Assembly: GCF_023278565.1 (NCBI RefSeq)
Contig: NC_064678.1
Span: 3,596,001 to 3,660,000, forward strand
DNA from: Colletotrichum lupini
Lineage: Eukaryota > Ascomycota > Sordariomycetes > Glomerellales > Glomerellaceae
DNA: 64,000 bases
Direction of reading: 5' to 3'
Below, piece after piece: positions 31,560 through 44,306 of this stretch. Every line of letters begins with the position of its first letter. Positions within the stretch are counted from its first letter, which is position 1. The notes under the pieces were generated by a model that saw only the letters and a list, made by a program, of their open reading frames with translations, was not told the DNA's origin and made no database searches. Made by a program: the position numbers and the translations under genes.

Positions 31560-33018
31560 GTGAGTTTGGCTCCAACCTTCTCAAAAAGACTTTGGAGTAC
31601 TTGGCATCGATCCGTGGTATTGATGATTACGGGAACTTCCAGGGAATGCTCGTGGTTCATCCTGCCGCTAAGCCGGGTGCTTACCCTGCAGTAGCAGCAC
31701 CCAAGATGAAGTCAGTTGCGCGGCTGGAGAGGAGGTTGGCTAACCAATCGCACTGCATTTCTCTTTAGATAACTAAGGATTGCGTACAACGATGGCCTCG
31801 GAATTCGTAACATGGAGTATGTTCTTTGGTGAGAAGAGGGCTGTGTTCCTTTCTGAGAGACCCTCTGTTTGGTTGTGTTCCACTTTCGGGCGACTAAATT
31901 GCGGCTCACCATCATAGCCTGCATGCACCGCGGGAGATGGAATATCGTCAGGCCATTATTTTATACGTATTGCGCCCTTGGAACCAATACCGATGACATT
32001 GCATGAAACTCGAGAAATTCTCAGCGATACGTTGAAGAAAACAGCCCTGAAGCTTGGTCTCATTTATAGTTCCAGTTTTGATTGGGCTCGTGGATGGCCT
32101 ACGGACAAGATGTTCTTCGAATCTGGCCGTACTTTACCTCACCAGTATTGTGTAGACCGTGTACCAGGTCTGCTCGCGGGATACCCTCCGTCTGAGATGG
32201 AGGTGGACGGCCGGGACAAAATAGACGTTGACCATCTTGCCATCAAGATTGAGATTAGTACACCGTGATGAAGAGACTGTTCAGGTAGAATTATTTTGGC
32301 GTCAACACCAAAATTATAATGAGCTTGAAGTCCGTGTTGATGATGTAGGGATCCAAAGATTTGAATTGATCTACTTCATTCCATGCTTCATGATGTAACA
32401 CATGGTCAAAATCCCTTGTCCGGACTATTAGAACCAAGGAGAGAGATCACGGATCGCTATACGCGAGACAAGAAAGAGTATGTTAAGCTCAGAGATGCCA
32501 CACGAATCGGGCATAAGCCTAGATGGTAGGGAGGTTGAAGTTGGAATTGAAGTTGAAGTTGCAGTCAAGTTTAGTAGTCTATGGGGATATAACGTACCCG
32601 ATGAGGGGAATTCCCGCTGCTACCCATCTTACCAAACCTACTCGGTCAAATGTTGCTTACAAGTATGATCATGAAGTGACACCTTGGAAAGGGAGTTTCT
32701 CATGCTACGGTTCGGAATTACGATCGGACCTCTTCAAGGCCATTCTGTCCAATTCTTCGTCATGACGTTAGCGGCTTTGTGGCTGCGGGCCAGCTTCGGC
32801 ATTCTTGCCCGCTTACGGCCGAACACGCATGTGATATGTCCGCTTACGTCCGTCTCCAGAAGTCAACTTCACCTCAGCACCAGGACGGCCCATCTGGCTC
32901 ATCCGCTGCTTCCCCTTCCACCCCAAGTCTGCCTGCAATCGCCATAGGCCCGAGACGTTTGAACCGTAATCAACTGTTCAGACATGGAGCAACAAACCCG
33001 TCGACGGCGCAGACCCGC
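31560..33018 (+). pseudogene. Decayed protein-coding region of unknown function, cut off by copia copy 1
   Basis: Several coding-like blocks lie in mutually incompatible frames. About 31564-31710 joins through a 67-nt intron (31711-31777, good GCTAAC branch site) to 31778-31828. A later block, 31918-32268, is open for about 117 codons and contains GHYFIRIAPLEPIPMTLHE. A third, about 32261-32398, continues in another frame and contains VQVELFWRQHQNYNELEVRV. Further patches to 33018 include a Ser/Pro-rich stretch that runs straight into the LTR of copia copy 1. No single exon chain keeps the frame, and I find no start codon. This suggests frameshifts in a gene, or in two neighbouring genes. I do not recognise the family. 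Confidence 0.4.
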
Positions 33019-33223
33019 TGTTAGTATCCCTATTACAGGGTAGTTAGTTCGAACCGTAGTTAACGAAGAGATTAATTAAACTATATAAATATTTGCGTAG
33101 TAGGTATAAAAAGGAGGTTCTAACCGTAGGTTAGGCTAGCTACGATAATTATAAATAGGGCCCCTAATTAGCCCCTACGTAGTTAGTTATATACTACGGT
33201 TAAATTAAACTTCTAATTTAATA
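33019..33223 (-). repeat. LTR of copia copy 1 (left, 3' LTR in element orientation)
   Basis: The 205-bp LTR begins TGTTAGTATCC at its outer end. Its inner half is heavily mutated by C-to-T and G-to-A changes compared with the solo LTR at 59460-59664, while the outer half is changed less. Confidence 0.9.
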
Positions 33224-36200
33224 CTAACTTTCTTTTTTTTTATTAATTTAATTACTATAGTTAGAGGTATAATTTAACCTCGGGCCCGTTTATTAAGTCG
33301 TCTCCTTTTCTCCCTTTTTTCTATTTTTTTTATATAACTTATTCCTCTATTTATATAATAACTTTTTTACTACTTATAAATTACTTTAATCCCTTATTTA
33401 GTACTACTTTTATAAAAGCGTTTATAAAGTTATTTTTATTATTAATCTAACGGATCTTAAGTATCTCGCGCCTTTTATATAATTACCTAAGGGCTATAAT
33501 ATTAATTATAAACCTCTTTTTTTCGTCGTTCTTAATTTAATAAGATATTTATATAATAAGTAAAAATCGGTATAAATAATTATTAAAATAAGTAAAAGGC
33601 TAATTTAATTAGTAATCTTCTTTAGCGTTATTAAAATTATATAAGAGAGGTTAATACCGTTAACTATACTATAAAACTTTAACGCTAATATACTTCTTAT
33701 TATTTACTTATTTTTAATTAATAAGTAGTAAATTATATTACTGTATATAGTAAATTCGCTCTTACTTATACTCTCGTTAATTAAGATAATAATATACTTT
33801 AATTATAAAATAAGGTCGTTATTATTTATAAATAGCCTATTAATAAAGACGTAGAGCTTATTAATTATAAGGTTAATTAGGTAGTAAACGAGACCTTAAT
33901 TAAGATTTATCTATTACTACTTAAGCTACTTATTAAGTACCTCGACGTCTCGTTTAGTTAGATTTATAACTTACGCTACTTTAATATAATTAAAAGTCGC
34001 CTCGGGTTAATAAATACTTATAATATATACCCCTTATATAAGCTTAGCTTTATATCGCTTCTTAACGTTAGTTACGTTTAGATTAACGAGGTTAATTTTC
34101 TTACCCTACCCCTTTTATTAAAAAACGACGGTTTCCCCTTTAATTATAAAAATCCTACTATTAAATACTAAGGGGGTATTTATTATAAAGACCTCTTTTA
34201 GCTTTATTATAAAGCCCGCTTTTTAAAGCTCCTTATCCTCTTTTTTTATAAAGTTAATATTAAATAGGCTTAATATATCGTTAGTCTATATTCCGATAAT
34301 CCTAAATTAGTTACCTTCGTACTTCGTAATTAGTAAGTACGGGTCGTATATAGAGGTAATTATTAATAGTTAATTAATATAAAAATCGTAATAAGTAGCC
34401 TATTAATAAGTACCCGATTCTACGAGCCTATATAATAGCTTAAGCACTTTAATAATCGTACTTTCTAAGTACTTACTAACTATTTCCTTCGGTAAATAGG
34501 CTAGGATTTTCCTTATGAGCCCTATAGCTAATTAGGTATAGGCCTAGGTAATATTACGGCTCTAAATCTCATATCCCTTTTTCCGTAATAATACTATTAA
34601 TATTATTATTAATCATTAGTTATAGCGCTATATAATAAGCGATTATATAAATAGCGTCGCCTTTTTAACGTTACCGTACCCCTAAATTACGTATTTAGAC
34701 TTTTCGTATAGCTAGGGTATTCTTTTCTTTTTAATCTTACGAACTATTCGTAATTTAAATATACGGAGGTTTATATATTTTTTTAAGTTATATAGGATAA
34801 ATCGATAGACCCCTCGATTACGAAAAGTATTTACTTTAATAAGATCTAATCCTTTATATAGCTTTTTAATAGTTATAATTATACCTTCTTTACGTAGTTT
34901 AACCGCTAGCTCGAAATTAGCTTTTTTTTTTACTATATAAAAAGTATTAATTACCTCGTTATTAATAATAAATTGCCGCGTTAGGGCTTACCGTTATAGT
35001 TTTTCGTAATATTTTACTAGTAGTATTAGTGCCCTTTTAGTAATTTCTTTTTCCTTGTTATTTATTAATATTATTACGACGATTTTATTAAAGATAATTT
35101 CCTATGCCTTTACTACGGGTTATATAGTTTCTCCTAGCTTTTCTTTTTTTTATAAATTAGAAATTACTTCGTTAGGATCTATATAATACGGTCTAATTAC
35201 TATAATTAATACTTCGAATAGCTAGTTACGTTCTCTCGTAACTATATAAGAGCGCTCGTTAACGGAAATTAACTTATATAGCCCAGTCTACTATTAAGTA
35301 ATTTCGTACTATACTCGTATATCCGAATTTAGTAATATATCTAAATTATCCTCTATATCGGGCCTATTGCGTATAGTAATTACCTCGTTAACTTACCTTC
35401 TTATACTTACCTCGCGCAGTACCCGTATTACTTTTTTAACTACTCGGGCTCGTTAGCTTATGCTTAGTGACGGTAGCGAGGCTAAGGTCGTTCTTAAATA
35501 TACTCTAAATACTAATAGCGTTAGTATAAGTCCGTTAGGCCCTATAGTATTATTATAGTATTTAAGTACTATCTAGAGGCATTCGTTGTTAGTAAAATCC
35601 GGATTTTCCTCTTTAATAATTCTAAACGCCTTTTTTAATTACTAATATACCCTCTCTACTTTTTTAATACTATAGTACGCTTTAATAAGTACGACTTTTA
35701 GCTATATACTATAGGCCGTCGTATTATCCTTAAATTTTACTAACTTAAAGCTAGTACTAGCGTCGGTTCTAATACCGTTTAGCGGTCCTTAGTATATATT
35801 AATCTAGCTTTTTCGCAGGGCTACCTATACTATTTTTACTTATAAATCCTAAAGGAATTGCCCTACTTAGAAAGATATAGCTACGTCGATTATATATAGT
35901 ACTAGCCGACTATTTAAATAGAAGATATTAACGACGATTTCTTAGTTAAAGTTAAGCTTATTACGCAATTTAAACTTAAATCTACATAGGCTCTGCGTAT
36001 TTATCTAGTATTAGTAGTATATTTTCGTTAACTACTCTAACGCCCCTATTTCGATATTATTATTACCTAATTACTTTAAGAGGTTATATAGCCTCGTAAC
36101 TAACGGGTGCCCAAATTTTTAATATAATCTTCTAAGCTTACTTTTTATTAAGTAATTAATTAACTTCGTATTATTAATAAGCTTTATAAACGCATGCCCC

Positions 36201-39200
36201 TATTATTATTCGACTACCTTAAAGTGCTTACCGCTAGAGATTCTATTCCTCATATTATCGAATATAATACTTAGTTAATTTATATCTTTTAAATATAAGA
36301 GAAATGGGGTATTAACGGGTAAAATATAGAAAGTTATCGTTCCGAAGTACGTCTCTACTTCTATTATACCTAGGGCGATAATTTCCTCGCCTAGGCCGAA
36401 ACTAATCCTCGTAATACCCGCCGTCAACGTATTAAGCATTACTAGCGCGATCTTTTATAGCACTTAGAATTGCCCTTTTTTTCTAATTAACTATTGCGAT
36501 GCCCTAGTATTTAGGATAATCCTATAAAAATTATCTAGGCTATACCTTTTACTTGCGTAAAATACCTATATAAGCTTAGTATTCGAGGGATCTAGGTAGT
36601 ATAAAAAGGACCCCTCTAGCTACCCCTAGATTTATTTAGTACTATATTCTTTTTTTTTAAATATTAAGAAAGATAGCATCTTCTCCTTAATCGTTAAGAA
36701 AATAAGCTTCGGCCCTATTAAATTCGCCCTTTTAGCCGCTTCTATATCCGTTATCTAAGGGACCTTCCCTTACTATTTATAAATAAAAGCCTACTTATTA
36801 AAAGCTTTCGCTACTCTCTATTCGTTTAGCTTCGTATATCCTCTAGAGGCTAATAGGGCGAAAAAAGAGTAGTTAATATCGTCGATTTCGTCGTAATTTA
36901 ATTCGTTAGTATAGGGGGTAAGATCTTCTTTATTTTTTAAATTTCTTATAGGGGGTATATATTTTAGGCCGCTACTTTAGCTACCGTCGCTAGGTTCCGT
37001 ACCCCCGAGATTTACCCTTATATATAATAAAGAATTAGTTAAATTAATGAGGGCTAGTTTTACTATTTACTACCCTCGACTTTTTATACTATTCGTACGA
37101 TTTAGCACGCTCTTCCTTAGAATAGTTACTTAACTAATATCTATCCTTTTTATAAATATAGTATTACTTCTTTTATTACCCTACTTATAAGTTAAATCTC
37201 TACCTATTTAACGAATCTAGGCCTCCTTATTAGTAATTACCGTATTTAGCCTCTTTTCCTTTCTTATTATACGTTTAATCGACCTAATATTATTAATAAG
37301 GGCCGTTATATACTTAGAAATAGGTTTAGCGCGGTATTCTTATTTTAATATTAAAGCTAGATCTTAGCCTCGAGTAGAGCGTCTCGTAGTCTTCGGGTGC
37401 CTAGTATAGGGTAATCTTTATTTTTAATATACGCTAGATTATAGTATAGAAATATCCGACTTTCCGCTCGTTTATCCCCTTATTTAGCTAGGTTTTCGTT
37501 AGCTTATCGATTCGATTAATAAGCTCTTTAAGGATCTTTACTCGCAATTTACCCTCTATTATCCTAGTTATAAATATAAAAAAAATCGCTCGTAACTTAA
37601 ATAGGAGCTCTAGGTTCCTATTATAGGTCTCGAAGCGGCTTCGGATTGCGTTAATTATACTAAGAAAGTCGTTTCGATCGAAATTACGTACCGCTTCGTA
37701 ATAATAATTAGAGGCTTTACTTATAAGTACGATATTAATTACCGAATAGTACTAATATTCCCTAATTCCGACTTTTTCGTAGTAATCGTAAAACATCGTT
37801 AGGGTTTTTTATAAGACCTTATACTTCCCCCTAAAGTATAATTTCTCTTTTAAGAAGATCTTTTTAAGGTTTATAAATTACCTCGTATTCGCTACTAGAT
37901 TTTTAGTATCTATATACGAACCCTACGTCGCTACGTATTATTAATAACTTTGGGTCGTCTACCTCTTTTTTTATTAGCTAATCGGCGCCGAATTTCGTAT
38001 TAATAGTAGTAACAAGTTATAGATCGAAATAGGTAGAATTATTAATTATTATACTTCTAGTACTATATTTTACCCCGGTATATCCTTTTATAACGATAGA
38101 TTTCCGTTAGTAATTATAAGGAGGAAATCTAGGTTATTTACCCTTTTTCTAAATTTGTTAAAGCGATTATACGCTCTATCGACCTATACCTAGTTCTATA
38201 GTACGAATTCCTCTTTTATAATTATCGCTACTAGTATTTCGTATAGCTCTCGTAATTATAATTGCGCTAGTAATACCCCTCGCCCGTAAAAGAATTTATT
38301 AACTACTTTCGCAATTCTTAAGCTTGCGCTTACGAACTATTTATTTAGCTAGTAACTAAGGTTATCTACGATCTCGTAAAATAGGGGTTACCCCTATAGC
38401 CCCTTTTTTTTATAGACCTTAGTTAAATAGATTAATACTGCGTTAATTTACTTGCCGTTAGGCTAATTTATAATTCTATATATCTACGTCCCCTAATAAT
38501 CCGGGTTAATATTTACTTATTTATAAGGGATTAGGATTCTATTTAGGATCGGGTTTCGTCCTCTTTTTCCTTACCCTAACTTATTAAGGGTCGTGCTCTA
38601 GCTTATACTTATATTAATAGTTACTAACGTATTTAATCTTAATAAGGATATATTTAATCCGCGCGCGGGTCGTAGTAAATCCGTACTTTCGCTACCTAAC
38701 GAATTTATCGGGGTCTAAGAGATTCCCGCTTCTTCTTACTATCTCGCTACTACTCTCGTTTTTATTATTTTTAGCAATTATTACTACCCTTTTAAATCGC
38801 TAGCTATTGTACTTACTAAGATCCTCCTTTTTATTTAATAAAAAAGGGTAGGTTTTAATAGTTCCTTTTAATAATAGTAGTAGTAGACGTTTATATTACT
38901 ATAAAAAGATATAATAATTAGTCTTAGGATCTTTATTAGTTACCGATTTCCGCTATCCCGTATACTTCTAACCTCCTAAGCCTCGTGCTCTTTATAATCT
39001 CTAAATAGCTTCCTTAGTTAATTTTTAAGATCCGTAATACTCTTAGCTTAATACCGTTAGGACCTCTAAATCCCCTCCTCCCTTATTAGACCGTCCCCTA
39101 TATTATATTCCTAAATAATACCCGGGGGGTAGTTAAGGGAGCTACGAGGAGGTCGTCTAGATCGCGGGCTTAAGGTCGTACCTATAAGATCCTCGTAATA

Positions 39201-39663
39201 ATAGACTTTCTTATATACTATAGATCTCTTAGCTTAATAACTCCTATAGGGTTACTTTTGCTGCTAAGTAAGAATGTTTATATTTAGAAATCCCCTTTTT
39301 TAATCGCGCGGTGCTCTTTTATACCGTACTTTTACTAATTTAACTAATTAATTTCTAATTACAGGCCGGCTACGGAAAAATCGTTTAATAAAAAAGCTAC
39401 TTAGGGTAATAGCAAAAGGCTAGTTACTTAAGTAGTTCTATTAATTAACGTAGTTTAACGTAATAAACGTCGACCTCTTATAAGTAGTAAAGGGCTATAA
39501 TTACTTAATTCCGTACGGTATTCGAGAATCGCCTCCTTTTTCGTTTATTTCTATAAGGTTAATTAGTATAAATCTCTTATCCCGTACGGTATTAAGAGGT
39601 CGTCTCTTTTACGTAATAAGATACCTTACCGATCTATAATAATAGAGTTTAATTACTAATTAG

Positions 39664-39868
39664 TATTAGTATCCTTATTATAGGGTAGTTAGTTCGAACC
39701 GTAGTTAACGAAGAGATTAATTAAACTATATAAATATCTACGTAGTAAGTATAAAAAGGAGGTTCTAACCGTAGGTTAGGCTGGCTACGATAATCGTAAA
39801 TAGGGCCCCTAATTGGCCCCTGCGCAGTCGGCTATATGCCGCGGTCGAATTGGACTTCCAATCCGACA
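39664..39868 (-). repeat. LTR of copia copy 1 (right, 5' LTR in element orientation)
   Basis: This 205-bp LTR ends in CCAATCCGACA at 39868. The inner half carries many RIP-type changes. The outer roughly 95 bp are almost identical to the solo LTR. Confidence 0.9.
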
Positions 39869-40284
39869 ATCCCCTTCAAGTGTGAAAAGACAAGATTGGA
39901 GACCCCCTGTCTGAGGATCGTCCGTTGAACCATTGCTTGGCCCTGCGAGCCGCAACTAGATTGAAATCCCCACATCGTCTTTTTCAGAGTCGCGATTAGT
40001 GATCGGGTAGACGGGTTTCGGCACTCAAGTGCCACAGTCCTCGATGTATTACTGGACTCGTTCGGTTTTCCGAATCCATAAATTCCTGGACTCATTAACG
40101 AATTATGAATGAGGGTTTCGGCTACCAAAATCAGGCGCAACACACTTCACACGACGTCATGAATGCACTGATGAAGAGAGCGAGGGTGGCTTCGAAGTGC
40201 CTCGAGCTCAGGTTTCTCGGAGCAGTTATATTCTGAGCGGAAGCTCTTCACGAAGCTTCACACAACTTGCAATTCATGAGGGGT
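39869..40284. other. Spacer between copia copy 1 and the homeobox gene
   Basis: It should include the 3' untranslated region of the homeobox gene. A minus-strand frame of about 90 codons is open here and continues into the LTR, but it has no upstream ATG and no motif I recognise. I do not call it a gene. Confidence 0.5.
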
Positions 40285-43200
40285 TTAGGGGAGGGGCGCA
40301 TGTTGAAGCCTTGGCAAGTTGTCTTGGGGTTCCTCTGACGGCATACCGATGGTGCGCTTGAAACGGTGTAGCCACTCAAGATTGTCTGCCGAGGTCTGAT
40401 TCCAAGGGTCGCCGCTAAATCAGTCAGACTTCAATAATCACTTACAAGAGAAGACGAGGAGACAGAACTTACTCTTCATAAACAATGAATCGCGCTTGGT
40501 GCTGAATCTCATGGTCCGACGGAACGTGACTGTTCGGGTTGTTGGGAGACATGGTTGCTGCGATCCAGCGTCGTAGCTCAAGAGCAAGCCACCGATTGAA
40601 ATTGGAGTCATTGAAAAACGCATAGTTTCGTTTGACTGTTGAAAACTGCGGGTGTGCGCTGCGGCCATCTGGTCCAGTGCTTCCGGGTCTCTGCCAGTCG
40701 GGAGTATTCGAGACTAGAGGCGACACGGGTGAAGCTTGGGCGACATCGCTTGCTGGAGAAGCGTCCTGGGTAGTAGGTTCTTGTAGCAATGGTGGGAGAA
40801 CGTCACTTCCTGTATCCTGCAGCCAAGCGCGTTGATTCGGCATGGCTAGATTCCTCCAGAGTCCTCTGTCAAAAGGAACACCTTGGAGTTGAAATGGAAT
40901 CGGGGGCTCGAAAGGCTCATTTGCAGCAGCTCTTCCGTTCATGAGATCTCCGAGTCCTACTTGTTGGTCTTTCTCAGAAAGTCGTAGTGGAGGTAGAGCA
41001 CTTGAGCTTTCGTGTTGAAGAAGACGTGTTCTCAAGCGAAACGCGGTAAGCCAGCCAGTTGATGAGCTGATGAGGTTGACTAGCCAGTTGACAACCAAGT
41101 CGGCCGGAGACATTCCCCAACTCTTGCCTAGACGTGTGACTATCTTACAAGCCTCGTTCTGTAGTTCTTGGTTGTTGAGAACATTGGGCCCAAGTAGCCT
41201 GTGCTTATCAACAAAGGCATCAAGCTGCAATTCACAGGGGCATTCATCAAACAGACTGCGCTTTCCTTTGATCTGAAGAACAGACATCATGCTTTCGGCT
41301 GGCGATCTTATCGGCCCAAATCGAGCCTCTCGAGTGAGGTCTTCTGACGAGGTAATCAAGTCTCGCAGCCACGACTCGGGTTTCGCACCCTTTTCAACTT
41401 CCGGAGATGAGACTTCCGATGCAAAGACGATTCGACAAGCCTCGAATTGGATTTCTCTGTTGTTGGGCAAGTTTCCTGTTCTGTCGAAAAATAGTCGTAG
41501 AAAATGATTGAGTTCCAGCGTGAGCAACTCATAGGCGCTACGGGGCGACTCGGGAGGCACGCCGCTTGCTTGATAGGGGAACGGCGAGAATCTTTCATAT
41601 TCGATGAGATCTGGAAGGCGCATTAGTCCGGGCATCCGCGAAACAGTTTTGGGTTCTCTTACAAGGTGGAACAGAGTTCTCAACCATATCCAGAACTGCA
41701 TCGTTGAAGCCCCAATCTCCTTTCCAACTCGCCATGTCGGAACCCATCTTGAAATGATCCGCGAGATGGTCAGCTCTGACACCCCAAGTATCGAGAGATG
41801 CACCGCAGAAGCCGCAACGAGACTCGATTTCTGGAATGGTAATTTTCCAGAGTTTAGCCGACCAGTCGAGAAGGCCAGCATTGTGTACCAAACGCAAGTG
41901 CTGTTTCAAGTGATCCTTTCTGTTGAACGTTCGTTCCTGACAAGATGAGGGATTGTGGCTGTCGATGTGCGATTGAGTGGGCTCGGCTTCTCCACAGAAG
42001 ACACAACATGTTTGGCCTGTGTCAGGATTGACGGCCCGAGGCCCTTTAGGCGAGCAAACCCATCTTTCGAGGGGCATATGGAGAGACTTTTCGTGTCGCT
42101 GCCAGTCGTGTTTCGTTCTAAATGTCTCTGTACAGAATGTGCACTGGTACTGGTTCCGAGGATGTGCAAGAGAAGTTCGCTTTGGACGTCTACGTTGCCG
42201 TGCTCGACTACGAACAGCGGGACGCGGAAGGGAAGCAGAGTCTTTGGAAGCATGGGAGAAGGCAGAAGCAAATGAGCCGCCACTCGAGGTTCCAGCGCTA
42301 CTAGCTGACGAGGTGTGATAAAGGGACCGTGCTGGCTCATCGGTGAAGCTAGCATTGAAGCTGTCGTCTGCGACTATTACAAGGGATCAGCTTTGAGATA
42401 CCCCCCCGACATTTGACACTCACACAATGGAGGGCCGTTCATAAAGTACAAAACTTACCTGATGATCCTGCATGAGTAGATGCTACGGCACGTGCAATGT
42501 CGCCAACAGTAGCAGGCTCGTGTTCTGGAGGAGAGTCGACCCATCTCTCGAGCGGGTTCAACCCCTGATAGTGTGGGCTGCTTCTAGGAGCTGGTGTTCC
42601 TGGCCTCGCGGGGACATCTATAGGTCTTGTCCCAGTACCAGAGTTTCCCGAGTATGGTGACGTAGATCGATGACGGCCTTGTACTTTTCCGCGACGACGA
42701 GCGTTGATCAACCAGTTAGTGATTTGGATCTTACTGAGGCCCGTTTGGTGCTGGAGGATTTTCTTTTGTTCGTCGTTTGGATAAGGATGGTGGCTGTGGG
42801 AGGAGAGCCATTGTCTCAAGATTCGAGTTGAGTCGCGAGAGAATCTCGTGCCAATCTTGGGTGGAGGAGGAGTCGATGTAGTGGAAACGTTGAGTGGCTC
42901 GAACGAGCCGCTTGATCTCTTTGAAGTCTCTGGTGTCGGGAGGTTCTGAACATCGGTTGTAACAGTCCGGCTGTCGGTCATGAGGTTGTTGAAAACATCT
43001 CCAGTGAAGTTCGGCGTGGTTTCTAAGAAAGTACAGTTGCATCCGAGAGAAACGCAAGATATACAGCGGTCTTGAGGTTCGGGTTGTTGTGGGAGCTGGC
43101 ATTGGTAGCCCCATGCGGTGCAGTTGGCACAAGATGTCGAGGGTGTCGTCCATCCACTTTCGAAATTATCGCTGATGTAGTCAAGGGATCCGTCAAAAAC

Positions 43201-43371
43201 GAACGGGGAGCTTTCACCGCTAAATTGTTCAACGGGCGTGAAACATAGAGCTTCGTCGACGGCGAGGTTCTCGATAGCGAGATTGGCCCTGGGCTCCTGT
43301 GGCAGGGAAATTTCGGCGAGGTTCACGAATCGGTTTACAGTCGAAGAAGTAGCTTCATCCGAGTTATCCAT
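40285..43371 (-). CDS. Homeobox (TALE/KN) and C2H2 zinc-finger transcription factor
   Basis: Four exons (43371-42459, 42373-41663, 41610-40473, 40414-40285) with introns of 85, 52 and 58 nt give 963 residues. The start is the ATG at 43371; the frame upstream has only a GTG. Residues 81-113 hold six cysteines spaced CX2CX6CX11CX2CX6C, like a Zn2Cys6 cluster but without the usual basic residues. The homeodomain spans about 174-229, with [13 protein letters not shown] in helix 3. A basic stretch at 358-370 may be a nuclear signal. C2H2 fingers follow at C382/C385/H398/H403 and C491/C494/H507/H511, with a further Cys/His segment at 428-468. The C-terminus has the family's [19 protein letters not shown]. 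The order homeodomain, C2H2, conserved tail matches fungal homeobox/C2H2 regulators, nuclear proteins often involved in development. It is transcribed away from the transporter gene across a 935-bp shared upstream region. The first acceptor is ambiguous by 6 nt. Confidence 0.92.
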
Positions 43372-44306
43372 CCTGTCGAGTCTCAATTCCACCACCGTAG
43401 CCACAGCAATAATCTCCCGGCCTTAATCTGGGGAAGCAGTAAGGCTTGTCAAGGATGTCAAAGCCCCTGCCAAAGATCGGGCTGATAGGGCGTGATCGAA
43501 TCGATAAGGCGTATCAAGATATGAAGGAACAATGTCAAACGTGAATTGTGTATTGGTGTTCCCTCAGGGGAGTCATTCGACTTGGACTTTGTTTTGCTCA
43601 AGAGTGGAAGAGTCGTCGGAAGTCTATCCGCACTTTCATGCGTTGGAATGACACGGGATCCACCAAAGCACTCTCGATGATTGGCCCGACGTCGGATGTG
43701 TCAAGTGCGCCTTACACTAGAAACGCGATGGCCGGACCCATCGACTAATGGCAAGCTTGTTCAACGTGAAGTCTAGGTCCGAACCCGGACCACAGGCCTT
43801 CGCGTGCGGTTGAACTCAATTGCGGTGAATGTGGTTACTGAAAATAAGTCGTGTCACTTCAACTCTTAGGTACGTTGAAAACTGCCACATGGGGTTTATA
43901 GCTTCAGCTTCTCTGTCATCTCGTGAAATGATGTTAGAGTTCGAGAGTCATTAATGATTTTCAAAACACAAATGAATGAAAGGAGGCAAATCGAGAAGCG
44001 AGGAAAAGTCTCCGTAGTGGGTCACTTAGACCGGCATGCTTCTAGACCCTTACTCGAAGCCTTTGTCTTCGCCTCTCGCAGGATGTTGGGCGCGCCTGAC
44101 GCACAATGAAATTTTTTGCGTGCGCTTACGGGTAGAAACATTACATTTATTATTGGCTTCATAAGTTTTTGATGAAAAGCTCTGATTCTCACCACTTGAC
44201 AATGGACTTGTCGAAACACACAAGTACTCAATTACTTCATGCCGACAAGTTTACCTCAGTCGAGTTACTTCTTTCCCAACTACCTTAGCTTTCTCAGCCT
44301 TCAAGC
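43372..44306. promoter_or_regulatory. Shared upstream region of the homeobox and transporter genes
   Basis: This 935-bp region separates two divergently transcribed genes and presumably holds both promoters. I see no other gene and no recognised operator. Short pyrimidine-rich strings precede the transporter ATG. Co-regulation of the pair is possible but not shown. Confidence 0.5.

Larger units (their letters stand above)
33019..39868 (-). mobile_element. Ty1/copia LTR retrotransposon, RIP-degraded (copy 1)
   Basis: The element is 6,850 bp with 205-bp LTRs, coding on the minus strand. It is the reverse complement of copy 2 without the nested element. Traces of RNase H lie near 33,740-33,850 and of the integrase near 35,600-36,150. 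The interior is AT-rich, full of TA and almost without CA or TG, while CG survives, as expected for CpA-targeted RIP. No frame survives. The flanks show no target-site duplication (CCCGC left, ATCCC right). At about 35,784-35,797 it has the uninterrupted site into which the gypsy element jumped in copy 2. Confidence 0.92.

Noticed and set aside
39832..40143. Minus-strand frame entering the LTR of copia copy 1
   Set aside because: It starts at GTG, lacks motifs and ends with LTR-encoded residues; probably spacer DNA.
43372..43404. N-terminal extension of the homeobox protein by 11 codons
   Set aside because: The upstream start would be GTG; the first in-frame ATG is at 43371.
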